DNA of 62,148 bases from [Haemophilus] felis (GTDB lineage Bacteria > Pseudomonadota > Gammaproteobacteria > Enterobacterales > Pasteurellaceae): NCBI GenBank assembly GCA_002015125.1, contig MUYB01000015.1:1-62148 (forward strand), read 5' to 3'. The position numbers and the translations under genes are program-made. The number at the start of each line of letters is the position of its first letter. The stretch's first letter is position 1. The notes beneath the pieces were generated by a model. The model saw nothing but the letters and a program-made list of their open reading frames with translations. It ran no database searches and had not been told where the DNA came from. Shown piece by piece: positions 11,201 through 18,725 of this stretch.

Positions 11201-11528
11201 ATAAGCCTTTGTCATTCGGCGTTTGAATATTAACCTGTGGAATGCCGTTGGCAGTTTGTAAAATAATCGGTTGTTGGTTTTTCGGGGCGCTTTCATCTGC
11301 ACGGATAATCAAGGTTTCTGCTTGTGCGAGAGTCGGTAGACTCACCAGTCCTAAGGCACAGAAAAGGCTAAAAGTAAGTGGGCGAAGGGCAACAAAATAA
11401 GGATAACGAGAAAGCGTAAATTTCTCCTTTCCTTCAGCAGACTTCCCTTCTACTTTTGCTAACTCCGATACCACCACAAAACATTGTAATGTTTTGTTGA
11501 AAATCACGCGAAAGCACTGTTTATTCAT
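2202..11528 (-). CDS. cdiA: CdiA contact-dependent growth inhibition exoprotein (TpsA)
   Basis: A 3108-residue two-partner-secretion effector. It opens with an extended signal peptide (ESPR, MNKQCFRVIFNK...VVVSE, cleavage near residue 70 after LAQA). A TPS secretion domain follows to about residue 300, with ANPSGI and a CSGC pair typical of CdiA-type proteins. Long haemagglutinin (FHA-1) repeats come next, then a conserved block near residues 1280-1430 (YLIETDPKF...KRLGDGFYEQRLV). A second FHA array lies at about 1450-2550, and a pretoxin region ends in an EENN motif at about 2680. The last ~425 residues are the variable CT. Its final ~190 residues are AT-rich, contain CINC, and belong to no toxin family I recognise. 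The CT activity is therefore unknown. Export partner CdiB lies upstream and the immunity gene directly downstream. The frame is intact throughout. Confidence 0.92.
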   Translation of the reverse strand: MNKQCFRVIFNKTLQCFVVVSELAKVEGKSAEGKEKFTLSRYPYFVALRPLTFSLFCALGLVSLPTLAQAETLIIRADESAPKNQQPIILQTANGIPQVNIQTPNDKGLSHNKYSKFDVDTKGAILNNSRKNTSTQQAGWVQGNPYLAKGEAKVILNEVNSNDPSLLKGYVEVAGQKADVIIANPSGIHCSGCGIINSDRATFSTGKPQIQNGNLEGFVVEKGKVQVDGKGLDNSRVDYTEILSREVKANAGIWSKKEVDVVTGKNKVKRLTPESSNGNGASTQAGALQIIHTEQTDSNETAPQFAVDVGELGGMYAGKIHLIGTEKGLGVRNAGHIGASSDSLQIDSQGRIINTGTLNAAQALSLTSTQDIENQNTGKIENHQGDIRLNSKSTIQQQGSVVARQGDVHKQAEKGITQQGETLAQGNIHYSAPTIEATRLSLIAAGVNVQDSVQGEVRRLEERTAQGKMIQIVARDQVMLHGKNLASGGLSVHTENLNLNHSQNYAYNINVEARTGDINVDFARLEAKEKLIFKTPKRLSTESSYLSAMHIETNQQTLYAKDAVWKQTGTADLRLNAENISTLGAVFTTQGHFFIEGKSLENAQGTLHSAKSLRLTLQDDIISTKGQLFANEHIAIQANNLSNDDGIIYANQNISVVNKGVLNNRKGILVSKAGNLAINTHGNHIQNSMGKIVAAQKLNVQSETLDNREGVISAGHNIIHAKHIDNRAISDKGSVISGETLILNVTQLDNQQTKAKGALPQRGIQGVNLNINTATLNNQQGGVYAQKLADIRSDFRFNNQQGELLSADAMVISHQNNLMINNQEGMIQGKNRIALEAKGIESEGSIQTAGDLMISIKESFSLNKAFEVGNNLIFKTAGNFENNVIQRVGNKAILSAHEIINHKDAEVSANETQFTSQILTNRGLIDGYKTDINSANLRNIGTGKIYGNYLTIQSAHLQNLAESVNGQSHSATIAAREKLQLAVGTLTNRNHALILSLGDLVIGGQVNDQGNVIGNATLVDNGSATIEALGKGNINTSALINQNLNFSTKQVELPTTYHKEYATSQSGERLSGGRYDRRSSAKNQSYASYYTKEGKRIDSRDWFIWDYRIESNKSEIDQTDPAKILIGGDATFIGSLENDKSQIIIGGRLSAESSEIHNKDAEGVISSIHLGRFTHSYVKRKFYKRKRRPRRFESSRDYKAPQPDQIFQLGAFTLLENANVADYASGLKIGSQETASNIKVEPVEINPQALNSTHLSSTNKDKNVSINSAVINGGISGIKTHPVDAKLPQASLYRINPDNPQGYLIETDPKFTQRKQWLSSDYMFEQLRYDHNRTHKRLGDGFYEQRLVNEQINQLTGRRFIEGYNSDFEQYKFLMNNGVKYAKQFNLTLGVGLTAEQMSELTSDMVWLVNKEVILSNGQKLNVLTPQVYLVARNTDIRTSGALISANEIIANVGDLTNSGIIAGRDLNHIHTKQLENLGIVLGKTVDLSAKQNLINLGGRIEAVDSLLLDADKKLEIASRQSYAKSAEGNFERQIVDRVGTVKVTSDRGILQLQSREDLTLKGALIDSQGVLKAGAKTVSITTLKNQNKEHYSINRDNYYHLEQKNEVGSQLKGKADVVIVGEDNVNIRQGQILSEAGALKIAALKGNVKIETGRAEEHFASSVKTTSKGLLSKSTNISQHKHEINSAVESSLQGDSVMLYAGDTLTDEGSTIKAKQNIHLEGQERVYLNAAQSKRREHHYVASKKSGFSASFSQGSARIGIGRSEQQERDTEYQIEHQGSQLSTQYGNIAVLSNLGNVTANATKFESGKDILVEGKQIHFNAKIDQTDNVYSYSSNSKGFGIGLVYNPAAVFKSRYGEQSSQGSAGSLVGKSVTAGETFDKTFQQVLNGASPYLTANKKQREGFAHTEKANVVETNAGGNLFVRATEGDITSQGSHLTAQGDGTLQAKGNVDLGVASTEQIQTNRHKQKGIDIDLSRRFTEVVGAYHSKEKGDGSLTKEQASVLSFGGKGLIAAEKGNVTLAGTQAVSHNDMIIWAGKDVRITTANTLRAQNESSTGHGIGEAVVSETERFSGYNRKLSNQDGKSVRHQGSMVASLNGGIDIYSSKDIHQTSGQVLAKDKIKVSAESVTIDSAHNTQHHRSHASDLKVGQFTRVISPIIDLINATENAVKNKEASDRVKAAQLMGLAAQGYTLKNTAESVLNNDDKAVLFRVESGVGLSHSRQNQTGESRESVGNLLNAKQLEIEARSGKLSATHTDFTSRDENGKRLAGSSISLKAKEGLVLQAGESHSKQVGKNQSYGTEVGTAFSVGAKTGWSFYAKEGFSKGKQTSEGKTYHNSHLDTETLHLESGGDTTLTGTTAKANTINADIKGNLTIESLQDKHNQNSKQIGLGTKVEFGFGSAWEFSGNANASGGKAAGKQVNEQSGLFAEEGGYHIHANNVHLEGGVIASTNPNNSKLTTNKLTFKDLQNSSHYSATSGAISGGYKTEGGDGNTNVSPSLPMHQQGKDSATTKATLTEGKITLDKDSNPTVTTAEALGINTNLTEANKPITQYDLAEQEKKKAAVASIVKAGANFVGTISQEMKWEDGSPQKMALHGLVGFIAGKEGGGDLLAGAASTVGSELLNTYVAEYLGKHTNLSQEQRNAIQSLTATGLGMAIGNAIGGDSQTTTIGMNIARLTEENNRQLHPSEIELIRANAEKYAALQGISKEKAIEQLTEEGLRGVSDDAAHLVENKQARAYLNELQAKAKNKALFAILDRGTDEYKNSLLNSQYIASNKDLYNRVKLTDTALSSSEWLLSKGIQENRNYHKQAGKETVLSVYESALEAMNKRRISASGLKQYTENDQAQSNASRDEKAANQLNNILTTNYPNARGLFTLGEFLSTDNAYGKAAMGAIAESGWAIGVGKTVQVHSGGKAKPTNESGKITDSITTAEVKSDVANLGKNNPKFNAELNNKISSWIEINIYNTNAVNKLSQGVLPGYALDNKTKLPVEGKNGVPRNMPPSSNPDRMALDFAEKFLGRKITSAEWEAGRDLFKKNGIGKDCINCFKVDLGNRQSIVYRSGANDNSSYKTLSGTATLEIKTNEILDLNSEQPLKLKFPKSLGGK
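4393..4646 (-). repeat. 254-bp perfect direct repeat, cdiA copy
   Basis: Identical to 1152-1405, inside the second FHA array of cdiA (about residues 2295-2378). It is the best visible substrate for recombination that would swap the CT/immunity cassette for the orphan one. Confidence 0.92.
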
Positions 11529-11561
11529 AAATAACCTATCAAAATCAATGAAATAAATAAC

Positions 11562-11588
11562 AAAAAAGGCGAGACAACATTGCCTCGC
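11562..11588 (-). terminator. Terminator-like hairpin between cdiB and cdiA
   Basis: Reading the minus strand, GCGAG (11588-11584) and CTCGC (11573-11569) pair around a 10-nt loop and are followed by a C and six T. It sits in the 73-bp gap after cdiB and before cdiA. The stem is short, so this may only attenuate transcription, setting the ratio of transporter to exoprotein (inference). Confidence 0.45.
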
Positions 11589-11601
11589 ATATCCTCAAAA
11601 A

Positions 11602-13362
11602 TTAAAAACTGTAGCCCACATTAAAACCAGCCACTGTATTAGATGTTCGAAAACCCTTAGGTTTTTGAATCGGCCTTCCCACAAAAACATCGTAGTAAAA
11701 CCCGCGCCAGCTTCCTTTTAAACCCAGTGCGCTACCTATTAAATAATGGCCTAATTGGGTTTCTGAGATGCCTGACACTACACCGTAATCCAAAGCAAAA
11801 TACAGTTGTTGCCCTTTGCCGTTGATATTCCAATCAAGCTCATTACGCCATAACAAACCGCGTTCACCTGACAAAGATAACTCGCCGTCAAAACCGCGCA
11901 CTGTATGCCGTCCGCCTAGACTAAAATGGTCTTGAGGAATCAAGGGTGTCAGATTCCATTGTGCGTTTAACTGGCTTTGCCATTGAAAAGGCTGATTGTA
12001 AAAAGTAAAAGGTTTAGTTAAGGATGCGGAAAAATTAATAATTTGAGCTCGTGAAGTGCCTTCATTAAAGGCTTCTTCAGGGGCGCGTAATGCACTGCGC
12101 GCACCTGTTCCCCATTTGAAATTCGCAGATAAATCTAAAGTCGCCCCAGCAAAATATTCTTTGTGAGAAATGCCCATTTCCCACCCTGCCATACGGCGGC
12201 GTTGCACTTCAATTTCAGCATCATCAATAAAGTTCTTTGATTGTCGCGACCAAAAACTGCCCGAAATTGCAGTTTTACGCACTGCATCTCGATACAACAA
12301 ATAAGAAAGCGTTAATTTGCTATTTTTGCTCTCTCCTGAATAAGCATAACTCGAGTTAAAGGTGCCAAAGACCTCTTGGCGGTAGCGACTGTGATTTTGT
12401 GAAGCAGAGAAAGTCCAGTAACCAAAAGGAATGGAATAATAAAAACTTAAGTTTTGGTTGGCGCGATAACCTTTATCGTCTTCTTTGCTTTTTACACTGC
12501 GAGTAAAAGTGCTGTAAAACAAGTCATTAGCAGAAAAGAGATTATCAATAGATAAGGTTGCTGAACCTTGTAGCTTACCCGTAGCACGAGAACCAGAGTC
12601 ATCAAGGTTAAAATTAAATCGAAAGGGAAAGGCTTGGTTATAAGTGATTTTTAAATCGCTAACACCCATCGCTTGACCATTTTCACTAGGTAAAATTTCA
12701 ATATTCGCTTCTACCGTCGGCACGCGCTTCAGGTTTTCCAAAGACTGCTCAATATCACGGATATTCAGCACATCACCACTGTCAAAAGTAAATCCCATCC
12801 AACTTTGTAAACGCGTAAAGCGCGGCACATTGCTGCTGTCCGCCACAATAATGTTACCAATTTTCCCTTCAATCACCGTTAACACCAAATGACCTGAGCG
12901 TAAATCTTGTTCACCAGCCACTACGCGCGTAGTCACATACCCTTTTTCAATAATGTGGTTTTGAATTTGTTTCATCAAAATCCCCACGCCCTGAGTCCCC
13001 AAGCAATGGGGTAGATGGAGATTGAGCTGCTTCAGCGCTGGCGCTAGCGCCCAATGGAATTGACTTTGAGATGCGACTTTCTCTGGGGAATAATCCACCA
13101 GGCGAATCTTTTCAATAGGAAAACAAACGGATTCTTGCGCAGGTAACACAAGCCCTTGCTGCGCCGTATCTAAACGCACATCTGCTTGAGATTGTAACTT
13201 TTCCCCTTGTGCTTGTTGTTGCTGCAATTGGCGTTGTTGTTCTGTAGTATCTAGCTGGTTTAAGTGGTTTAACTCATTTTTTGATAATGGAAGCTGATGA
13301 GCAAAAGCGCAGAAAGAAATTGTGCTAAATGCAGCACAAACTAGGTATAAAAGGTGCTTCAT
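11602..13362 (-). CDS. cdiB: CdiB two-partner secretion outer-membrane transporter (TpsB)
   Basis: A 586-residue Omp85-superfamily transporter of the FhaC/ShlB/HecB type that exports CdiA across the outer membrane. A signal peptide occupies residues 1-21 (cleavage after CAFA). A Gln-rich N-terminal helix region follows (QQRQLQQQQAQ), then POTRA domains (about 80-230, with GYVTTRVV and VIEGKIGNI). The C-terminal beta-barrel carries the TpsB signature VRGFDGE near residue 490 and ends in a Phe, as outer-membrane barrels do. It is first in the cdiB-cdiA-cdiI order used by E. coli-type systems. It is transcribed divergently from hemC across a 293-bp AT-rich gap that must hold promoters for both. 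Confidence 0.93.
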   Translation of the reverse strand: MKHLLYLVCAAFSTISFCAFAHQLPLSKNELNHLNQLDTTEQQRQLQQQQAQGEKLQSQADVRLDTAQQGLVLPAQESVCFPIEKIRLVDYSPEKVASQSQFHWALAPALKQLNLHLPHCLGTQGVGILMKQIQNHIIEKGYVTTRVVAGEQDLRSGHLVLTVIEGKIGNIIVADSSNVPRFTRLQSWMGFTFDSGDVLNIRDIEQSLENLKRVPTVEANIEILPSENGQAMGVSDLKITYNQAFPFRFNFNLDDSGSRATGKLQGSATLSIDNLFSANDLFYSTFTRSVKSKEDDKGYRANQNLSFYYSIPFGYWTFSASQNHSRYRQEVFGTFNSSYAYSGESKNSKLTLSYLLYRDAVRKTAISGSFWSRQSKNFIDDAEIEVQRRRMAGWEMGISHKEYFAGATLDLSANFKWGTGARSALRAPEEAFNEGTSRAQIINFSASLTKPFTFYNQPFQWQSQLNAQWNLTPLIPQDHFSLGGRHTVRGFDGELSLSGERGLLWRNELDWNINGKGQQLYFALDYGVVSGISETQLGHYLIGSALGLKGSWRGFYYDVFVGRPIQKPKGFRTSNTVAGFNVGYSF

Positions 13363-13655
13363 ATTCTAGGATTCTTAAAAAAGGTTAACGAAAATACCAA
13401 TCTGCTACCACTACTGTTGTTTAAAGATCCCTAGCTTAAACACTTTGTCGAAACACGATGATTAATGATGGAGCAACAGACAAACAGGCACACATCTTAC
13501 CGAATTTATTCATTTTGTAAATATGAGAGGCGATGTATTTTTGCGGAAAAATTAAACTCTTTTTTATTGGGATTCTTAAAACAGGATTCTCCTGACATTT
13601 ACAGGCAATAATGGTAGGATAAGGCCACTTTCATCCTTTTAATTTTGTACTCTTA

Positions 13656-14588
13656 ATGACAGATAAAAAAACACTAAAAATTGCCACTCGTCAAAGTCCT
13701 CTAGCCCTTTGGCAAGCGAACTATGTAAAAACACGCTTGGAAGCACTTTATCCAAACCTAGATGTCGTTTTAGTGCCTATCATCACCAAAGGTGATGTGA
13801 TTCTTGATTCACCGTTAGCCAAAATTGGCGGTAAAGGATTATTTGTAAAGGAATTAGAGCAAGCCTTATTAAATAAAGATGCGGATATTGCAGTACACTC
13901 CATGAAAGATGTACCAATGCAATTGCCAGAAGGCTTGAAACTTGCTGTTATATGTCCTCGTGAAGATCCTCGAGATGCTTTTGTATCAAATCATTATCAA
14001 TCCTTACAAGAATTACCCGAAGGCGCAAAAGTTGGAACATCAAGTTTACGTCGCCAATGCCAGCTCAAACAGTTACGACCAGATTTACAGATTATCTCGT
14101 TACGAGGCAATGTAGGTACGCGTTTATCTAAATTAGATAAGGGCGATTATGATGCAATTATTTTAGCTGCGGCGGGACTAATTCGTTTAAATCTAAAAGA
14201 GCGTATTTGTTCCTATTTAGATTTCTCTCAATCCTTACCAGCGGTAGGGCAAGGCGCGGTAGGTATCGAATGTCGCTCAGAAGATGTGGACACCTTAACA
14301 TTAATCGCGCCACTGGCAGATGAGAATACAACTTGTTGTGTGATCGCAGAACGTGCCATGAATAATCGTCTGCAAGGCGGTTGCCAAGTGCCGATCGCAG
14401 GATTTGCACAACTGAGTGAAGGTAAATTACATTTACAAGGCCTTGTCGGCGCTATAGACGGTTCAAAAATTTTACAGGCAGCAGCGATAGACAGAGAAGA
14501 AAATGCGGAAAAATTAGGCATTCAGATTGCAGAATCTCTGTTAGCTCAAGGTGCAGACCTATTATTAAGCGCATTGCATCAATCATAA
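13656..14588 (+). CDS. hemC: Porphobilinogen deaminase (hydroxymethylbilane synthase)
   Basis: Joins four porphobilinogen molecules into hydroxymethylbilane in haem synthesis, in the cytosol. At 310 residues it has the usual length. It opens with [15 protein letters not shown], carries KGLFVKELE and the SLRRQCQL / [13 protein letters not shown] substrate-binding blocks, and has the dipyrromethane-cofactor cysteine in [10 protein letters not shown] (Cys243). It begins the hemC-hemD-hemX-hemY run, with hemD only 12 bp downstream. Note that Haemophilus of the influenzae group is classically haem-dependent through loss of early steps. Having this later step intact does not settle that question for this strain. 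Confidence 0.97.
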   Translation: MTDKKTLKIATRQSPLALWQANYVKTRLEALYPNLDVVLVPIITKGDVILDSPLAKIGGKGLFVKELEQALLNKDADIAVHSMKDVPMQLPEGLKLAVICPREDPRDAFVSNHYQSLQELPEGAKVGTSSLRRQCQLKQLRPDLQIISLRGNVGTRLSKLDKGDYDAIILAAAGLIRLNLKERICSYLDFSQSLPAVGQGAVGIECRSEDVDTLTLIAPLADENTTCCVIAERAMNNRLQGGCQVPIAGFAQLSEGKLHLQGLVGAIDGSKILQAAAIDREENAEKLGIQIAESLLAQGADLLLSALHQS

Positions 14589-14600
14589 TAGGGAAAAAAT

Positions 14601-15344
14601 ATGGCTGTATTAGTTACTCGTCCGAATGAGAGAGGAAAACAATTGGTTGAGTTACTCACTCAATCAGGTATTTTTGCCTTGCATTTACCTTTAATTGAAA
14701 TCGAAGCTGGCCGAGAACTAAACAAGTTGCCCCAGCAATTGGCGCAATTGAATACAAAGGATTATGTTTTCGCCGTATCTCGTCATGCAATTCACTATGC
14801 TCAACAAACTTTACAACAGGTCGGGATACCTTGGCGTAAGGATTTAATTTATTTTACTGTAGGTAGAAATAGCGCGGAATTTTTTTGTAGCCATTTAGAA
14901 ACGCCTGTACTTTACCCACTTTCACAGGAAAGTAGTGAAGGCTTGCTAGCAAGAGTCGAAATGCAGGATCTTAACAATAAACAAATTTTAATTTTACGAG
15001 GCAATAACGGTCGAGAATATTTTGCGGAACAGGCAAAATTACGCGGTGCTCAAGTGGAGACGTTAGAATGTTATCAACGTGTGCCAATCGAATATAATAA
15101 TGCAGAACAATTAAGTATTTGCCAAAGAGCTGGCATTGACAGCATTGTCGTAACTAGCTCAGAAATCCTGCACTATCTCATAGCTTTTGTACCAGAAAGC
15201 GAGCATAATTGGCTGAAGAATTGTCAGTTAATCACTGTTAGCGCACGTATTGCGGAGATTGCGAAAAAAATAGGTTGGCAAAAGATAAAACTATCAGCCA
15301 AAGCAGATAACCAAAGTATATTACATACCCTATGCTCAAATTGA
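14601..15344 (+). CDS. hemD: Uroporphyrinogen-III synthase
   Basis: Closes and inverts ring D of hydroxymethylbilane to give uroporphyrinogen III. The 247 residues match the family size. HemD is poorly conserved, but the opening LVTRPNERGKQLVELL, the ILRGNNGREYF segment, the ECYQRVP segment and the VVTSSEIL motif are all recognisable. Its position between hemC and hemX is the usual enterobacterial and pasteurellacean order. The 12-bp spacing from hemC points to one transcript. Confidence 0.93.
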   Translation: MAVLVTRPNERGKQLVELLTQSGIFALHLPLIEIEAGRELNKLPQQLAQLNTKDYVFAVSRHAIHYAQQTLQQVGIPWRKDLIYFTVGRNSAEFFCSHLETPVLYPLSQESSEGLLARVEMQDLNNKQILILRGNNGREYFAEQAKLRGAQVETLECYQRVPIEYNNAEQLSICQRAGIDSIVVTSSEILHYLIAFVPESEHNWLKNCQLITVSARIAEIAKKIGWQKIKLSAKADNQSILHTLCSN

Positions 15345-15384
15345 GCGACTATACTCACTTTATTCTAAGGAAATAGGTATCATT

Positions 15385-16752
15385 ATGACAGACAACAAAA
15401 TTACCCCTTCAGATACAAGCGCTGATTCAACAGCAACAGAATCTGATGCTCTCAGTTCTCAATTCACGGAAACTGAACCATTAGCGTCTGAACAAAGCAC
15501 TGAACGATCAAAACAAGAGGATAGTAAAGTGAAAGATGAATCTAAAACAGAAACTGTAGTGATTAAAAAAGGTGGAACTGGATTAGCTTTACTGGCGATT
15601 TTGATTGCACTTGGCATGGGCGGTGCTGGATTCTACTTTGGTCAACAGCAAGTTGAAGACATACAACAAAAAATCCTGAGTTTAGATCAAAAAGTTGGTA
15701 TGACTACCGTAGATGAAAAATCCAATTTCGACACAGAACTGCAACAGCTAGCGACGTTAAAAGAGGCCACAACAACCACACAAGAAAAACTCAATACCTT
15801 ACAACAATTACTAGATCAAAAAGAACAAACATTAGCTTCTCTGCAACAGCAAATTAACAGTATCAATAAAATCAGTAAACTAGAACAACCTAATGATTGG
15901 TTACTTTCCGAGGCTGATTTTCTATTGAATAACGCATTGCGTAAATTAGTGCTTGATAACGATATTGATACCGCTATTGCTTTATTAAAACTAGCCGATG
16001 AAACTTTAGAGAAAGTATCAGATCCACGAGTGGCGCAAGTGAGAAGCTTACTCAATTCTGATTTAAAACAATTACTGTCTATTGATAGTGTTGATCAAAA
16101 TATGGTGATGCAAAATCTCTCTCAATTGGCAAACACATTGGATGAATTAGAAGTATTAAATATCAATTTTGATGATACCTCAAATAACGAAAAACTCAGT
16201 GATTCATTAGATGATTGGAAAGCCAATGCGGAAAAAAGTGCAATTTCTTTCTTAAATCATTTTATTCGTATTAAACCAAGAACAGTCAATGACAAAGCAT
16301 TGTTAGCGCCGAACCAAGATATTTACTTGCGGGAAAATATTCGTTTGCGTTTACAAATCGCGATTCTAGCCGTGCCTCGTCAACAAGATGATTTATATAA
16401 GCAATCTTTAGAAGCCGTTGCTGCTTGGGTAAGAACTTACTTTGATACAAATACAACAGCGGTACAAGACTTCCTGAAAACTGTAGATGAGCTATCAGAA
16501 CAATCTATTTATATTGATACGCCTTCACAATTGGCAAGTTTAAGCGCGCTAGATAAATTGTTAGAACGTCAATCTCAAGAAGTGAAAAAAATTGAAATCT
16601 CTGCCAATAAAACATTAACAGAGCAAAATGCACCTGAAGCAGCAAAAGAGCCTGAAGCAACAAAAGAGCCTGAAGCAAAAAAAGATCCTGAAAAATCTGG
16701 TGAAAAAGCCAATGATGCTTCTCCGACACAAGAAAAACCAGCGGAGCAATAG
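15385..16752 (+). CDS. hemX: HemX-family inner-membrane protein
   Basis: A 455-residue protein of the gammaproteobacterial HemX family, encoded between hemD and hemY. It was once called a uroporphyrinogen-III methyltransferase, but it has no SAM-methyltransferase motifs here and its true function is unclear. Visible parts: an acidic, Ser/Thr-rich cytoplasmic N-terminus, a single membrane segment at about residues 64-86 (GTGLALLAILIALGMGGAGFYF), a coiled coil at 90-160 rich in Gln and Leu, and a periplasmic helical domain. The C-terminus is a low-complexity tail of repeated KEPEA units (about 415-440), which is likely to vary between strains. Confidence 0.9.
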   Translation: MTDNKITPSDTSADSTATESDALSSQFTETEPLASEQSTERSKQEDSKVKDESKTETVVIKKGGTGLALLAILIALGMGGAGFYFGQQQVEDIQQKILSLDQKVGMTTVDEKSNFDTELQQLATLKEATTTTQEKLNTLQQLLDQKEQTLASLQQQINSINKISKLEQPNDWLLSEADFLLNNALRKLVLDNDIDTAIALLKLADETLEKVSDPRVAQVRSLLNSDLKQLLSIDSVDQNMVMQNLSQLANTLDELEVLNINFDDTSNNEKLSDSLDDWKANAEKSAISFLNHFIRIKPRTVNDKALLAPNQDIYLRENIRLRLQIAILAVPRQQDDLYKQSLEAVAAWVRTYFDTNTTAVQDFLKTVDELSEQSIYIDTPSQLASLSALDKLLERQSQEVKKIEISANKTLTEQNAPEAAKEPEATKEPEAKKDPEKSGEKANDASPTQEKPAEQ

Positions 16753-16763
16753 GAGAATAAATT

Positions 16764-18020
16764 ATGTTTAGAGTTCTATTTTTGATGTTGGTTTTACTCA
16801 TTGGATTAATTGCAGGGCCATATCTCTCAGGAAAACAAGGGTATGTTTTAATAGAAACTGGCAGTTATAGCATAGAAATGTCAATCACCATGCTAGTGGT
16901 CTTTTTCGTGGTTGCTATGGCGTTAGTTTATGGTATTGAATGGGTTGTTTCTCGCTTTTTCCGCTTTAGTAACAACACTTATACTTGGTTTTCTCGCCGT
17001 AAACGCATGAAAGCACAAAAACAAACCTTAGAAGGTTTGATGCGAATGAATGAAGGTGATTATTCAAAAGCAGAAAAACTTATAGGTAAGAATGCCAAAC
17101 ACTCAGAAGAACCTGTGCTTAACTTTATTAAAGCCGCAGAAGCCGCTCAACAACGAGGTGATGATTTCAGCGCTAACCGTTATTTAAGCGAGGCGACTGA
17201 ACTTGCTGGTCCTGATAGCTTAATTGTGGAATTGGCTCGCACGCGTATTTTGTTACAACAAAATAAATTGCCTGCGGCTCGTAGCTCCGTTGACAGCTTG
17301 TTAGTTATGGCGCATCGCAACAAAGAAGTACTCAAATTAGCTGTAGAAATTTATATGAAATCTACGGCCTATGTGGCATTGGATAAAATCCTCGATCAAA
17401 TTGAGAAAGTGGGCCTATATAGCAATGAAGAATTCACTTCACTACAGCGTCAAGTTGAGCAAGGACTACTTGATGAGAAAATGAATGAAGAAGGCGTTGA
17501 TGGTTTATTAGCTTGGTGGAATGAGCAGCCTCGCAAACGTCGTAATGATTTAGGATTAAAAATCACATTAATTCAGCGTTTAATTGATTGTAATGATCAT
17601 GAGTCCGCTTACGAATTAACTACTCAGGTTTTTAAAGCCTCAGAAAATCAACTTCCTCTGACCAAAGTTCTTTGCAGTCAGATCATAAGATTACAACCGG
17701 AAGATAATACCAAGTTAATTAAGTTACTCGAAAAACGCTTGAATAAATCAGAAGATAACCGCTGCTGTATCTACAGAGCGCTAGGTTATTTATATGTGCG
17801 CAATAACGACTTTAACCAAGCTGCTTATGCTTTCAAACAAATGTTGGCACAACATTCTGAATTTGATGCTAATGATGTGAATATGTCTGCTTATGTTTTT
17901 GAACAAATTGGTGAAGACGCACTAGCAAAACAAGTTCGAGAAGAAAATATCAAAACCGTTATGCAGGTAAATAGCTTGACCACTGATATACCAAAATTGG
18001 AAGAAAAAATCACACCATAA
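16764..18020 (+). CDS. hemY: HemY-family inner-membrane TPR protein
   Basis: 418 residues with two N-terminal membrane segments (about 2-22 and 40-62) and a helical TPR-like domain after them, as in E. coli HemY. This is the gammaproteobacterial HemY linked genetically to late porphyrin metabolism, not the oxygen-dependent protoporphyrinogen oxidase that shares the name in Bacillus. It starts 11 bp after hemX and is last in the operon, being followed by a strong terminator at 18041-18077. Confidence 0.92.
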   Translation: MFRVLFLMLVLLIGLIAGPYLSGKQGYVLIETGSYSIEMSITMLVVFFVVAMALVYGIEWVVSRFFRFSNNTYTWFSRRKRMKAQKQTLEGLMRMNEGDYSKAEKLIGKNAKHSEEPVLNFIKAAEAAQQRGDDFSANRYLSEATELAGPDSLIVELARTRILLQQNKLPAARSSVDSLLVMAHRNKEVLKLAVEIYMKSTAYVALDKILDQIEKVGLYSNEEFTSLQRQVEQGLLDEKMNEEGVDGLLAWWNEQPRKRRNDLGLKITLIQRLIDCNDHESAYELTTQVFKASENQLPLTKVLCSQIIRLQPEDNTKLIKLLEKRLNKSEDNRCCIYRALGYLYVRNNDFNQAAYAFKQMLAQHSEFDANDVNMSAYVFEQIGEDALAKQVREENIKTVMQVNSLTTDIPKLEEKITP

Positions 18021-18040
18021 AAGCAATTCTGTTGTTCTAA

Positions 18041-18077
18041 AAACAGGTTAGATGAGTTTATCTAACCTGTTTTTTTA
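18041..18077 (+). terminator. Rho-independent terminator of hemCDXY
   Basis: A 14-bp perfect stem (AAAACAGGTTAGAT with ATCTAACCTGTTTT) around a 6-nt loop, running into a T tract. It lies 20 bp after the hemY stop. Confidence 0.93.
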
Positions 18078-18136
18078 TCCCCTTTTCTCGCAAGAGAATA
18101 ATTATTTTATGGCTGAAAACTCACTAAAATCTAAGC

Positions 18137-18166
18137 AAAAAAAAACCGCACCATAAATGTGCGGTT
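18137..18166 (-). terminator. Rho-independent terminator of rpsT
   Basis: AACCGCAC (18144-18151) pairs with GTGCGGTT (18159-18166). On the minus strand the stem is followed by a run of T (the A tract at 18137-18145 on the plus strand). It lies just after the rpsT stop. Confidence 0.88.
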
Positions 18167-18188
18167 TTTGTATCTTTAAACTAAAAGC

Positions 18189-18458
18189 TTATGCTAATTT
18201 TTTTAATTGAGCAGATAATTTTGATTTGTGGTTAGCTGCTTTGTTAGCGTGGATTAAGCCTTTAGAAGCCATTCTGTCCACAACTTTCTGCATTTCTACA
18301 AATGCGACTTCTGCTACTGATTTATCACCTGCTGCGATCGCTGCATAAACTTTTTTAATATAAGTACGCATCATTGAGCGTTGACTTGCATTGTGTTGAC
18401 GGCGTTTTTCAGATTGAACCGCACGTTTTTTTGCTGACTTGATATTAGCCAAGGTCAA
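18189..18458 (-). CDS. rpsT: 30S ribosomal protein S20
   Basis: A small, basic, 89-residue 16S-rRNA-binding protein of the 30S subunit. The opening [20 protein letters not shown] and the later [16 protein letters not shown] are family hallmarks. It stands alone, divergent from murJ across a 267-bp gap that holds both promoters, as in other gammaproteobacteria. In E. coli S20 represses its own translation. I see no obvious operator to claim that here. Confidence 0.97.
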   Translation of the reverse strand: MTLANIKSAKKRAVQSEKRRQHNASQRSMMRTYIKKVYAAIAAGDKSVAEVAFVEMQKVVDRMASKGLIHANKAANHKSKLSAQLKKLA

Positions 18459-18725
18459 ACTCCTAAAATTTATTAGTAAATTGAGATAAATGAAAGGCGT
18501 AAAATATGCCTATTTTCTAACCTATTGTCAATGAGAATTTAAATTATCATTGAACCGCATTTTGTTAATTTCGCTGAGACACAACCGAAAATTTAGCATC
18601 ATTAGACCATTCGGAAATAATGAGGGCGCAATTTTAGCAGTTTTTTTAGTGGGAATATAGCGTAAAAACGAAATTTCTATACAATTAGCACACATCTTGC
18701 AAAAGTCCCCATTAGAGCAATTATT

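Noticed and set aside
16620..16700. Repeat tract in hemX (KEPEA units) as a phase-variation switch
   Set aside because: The repeat unit is a multiple of three bases, so changes in copy number would keep the frame. It can vary length but not switch the gene off.
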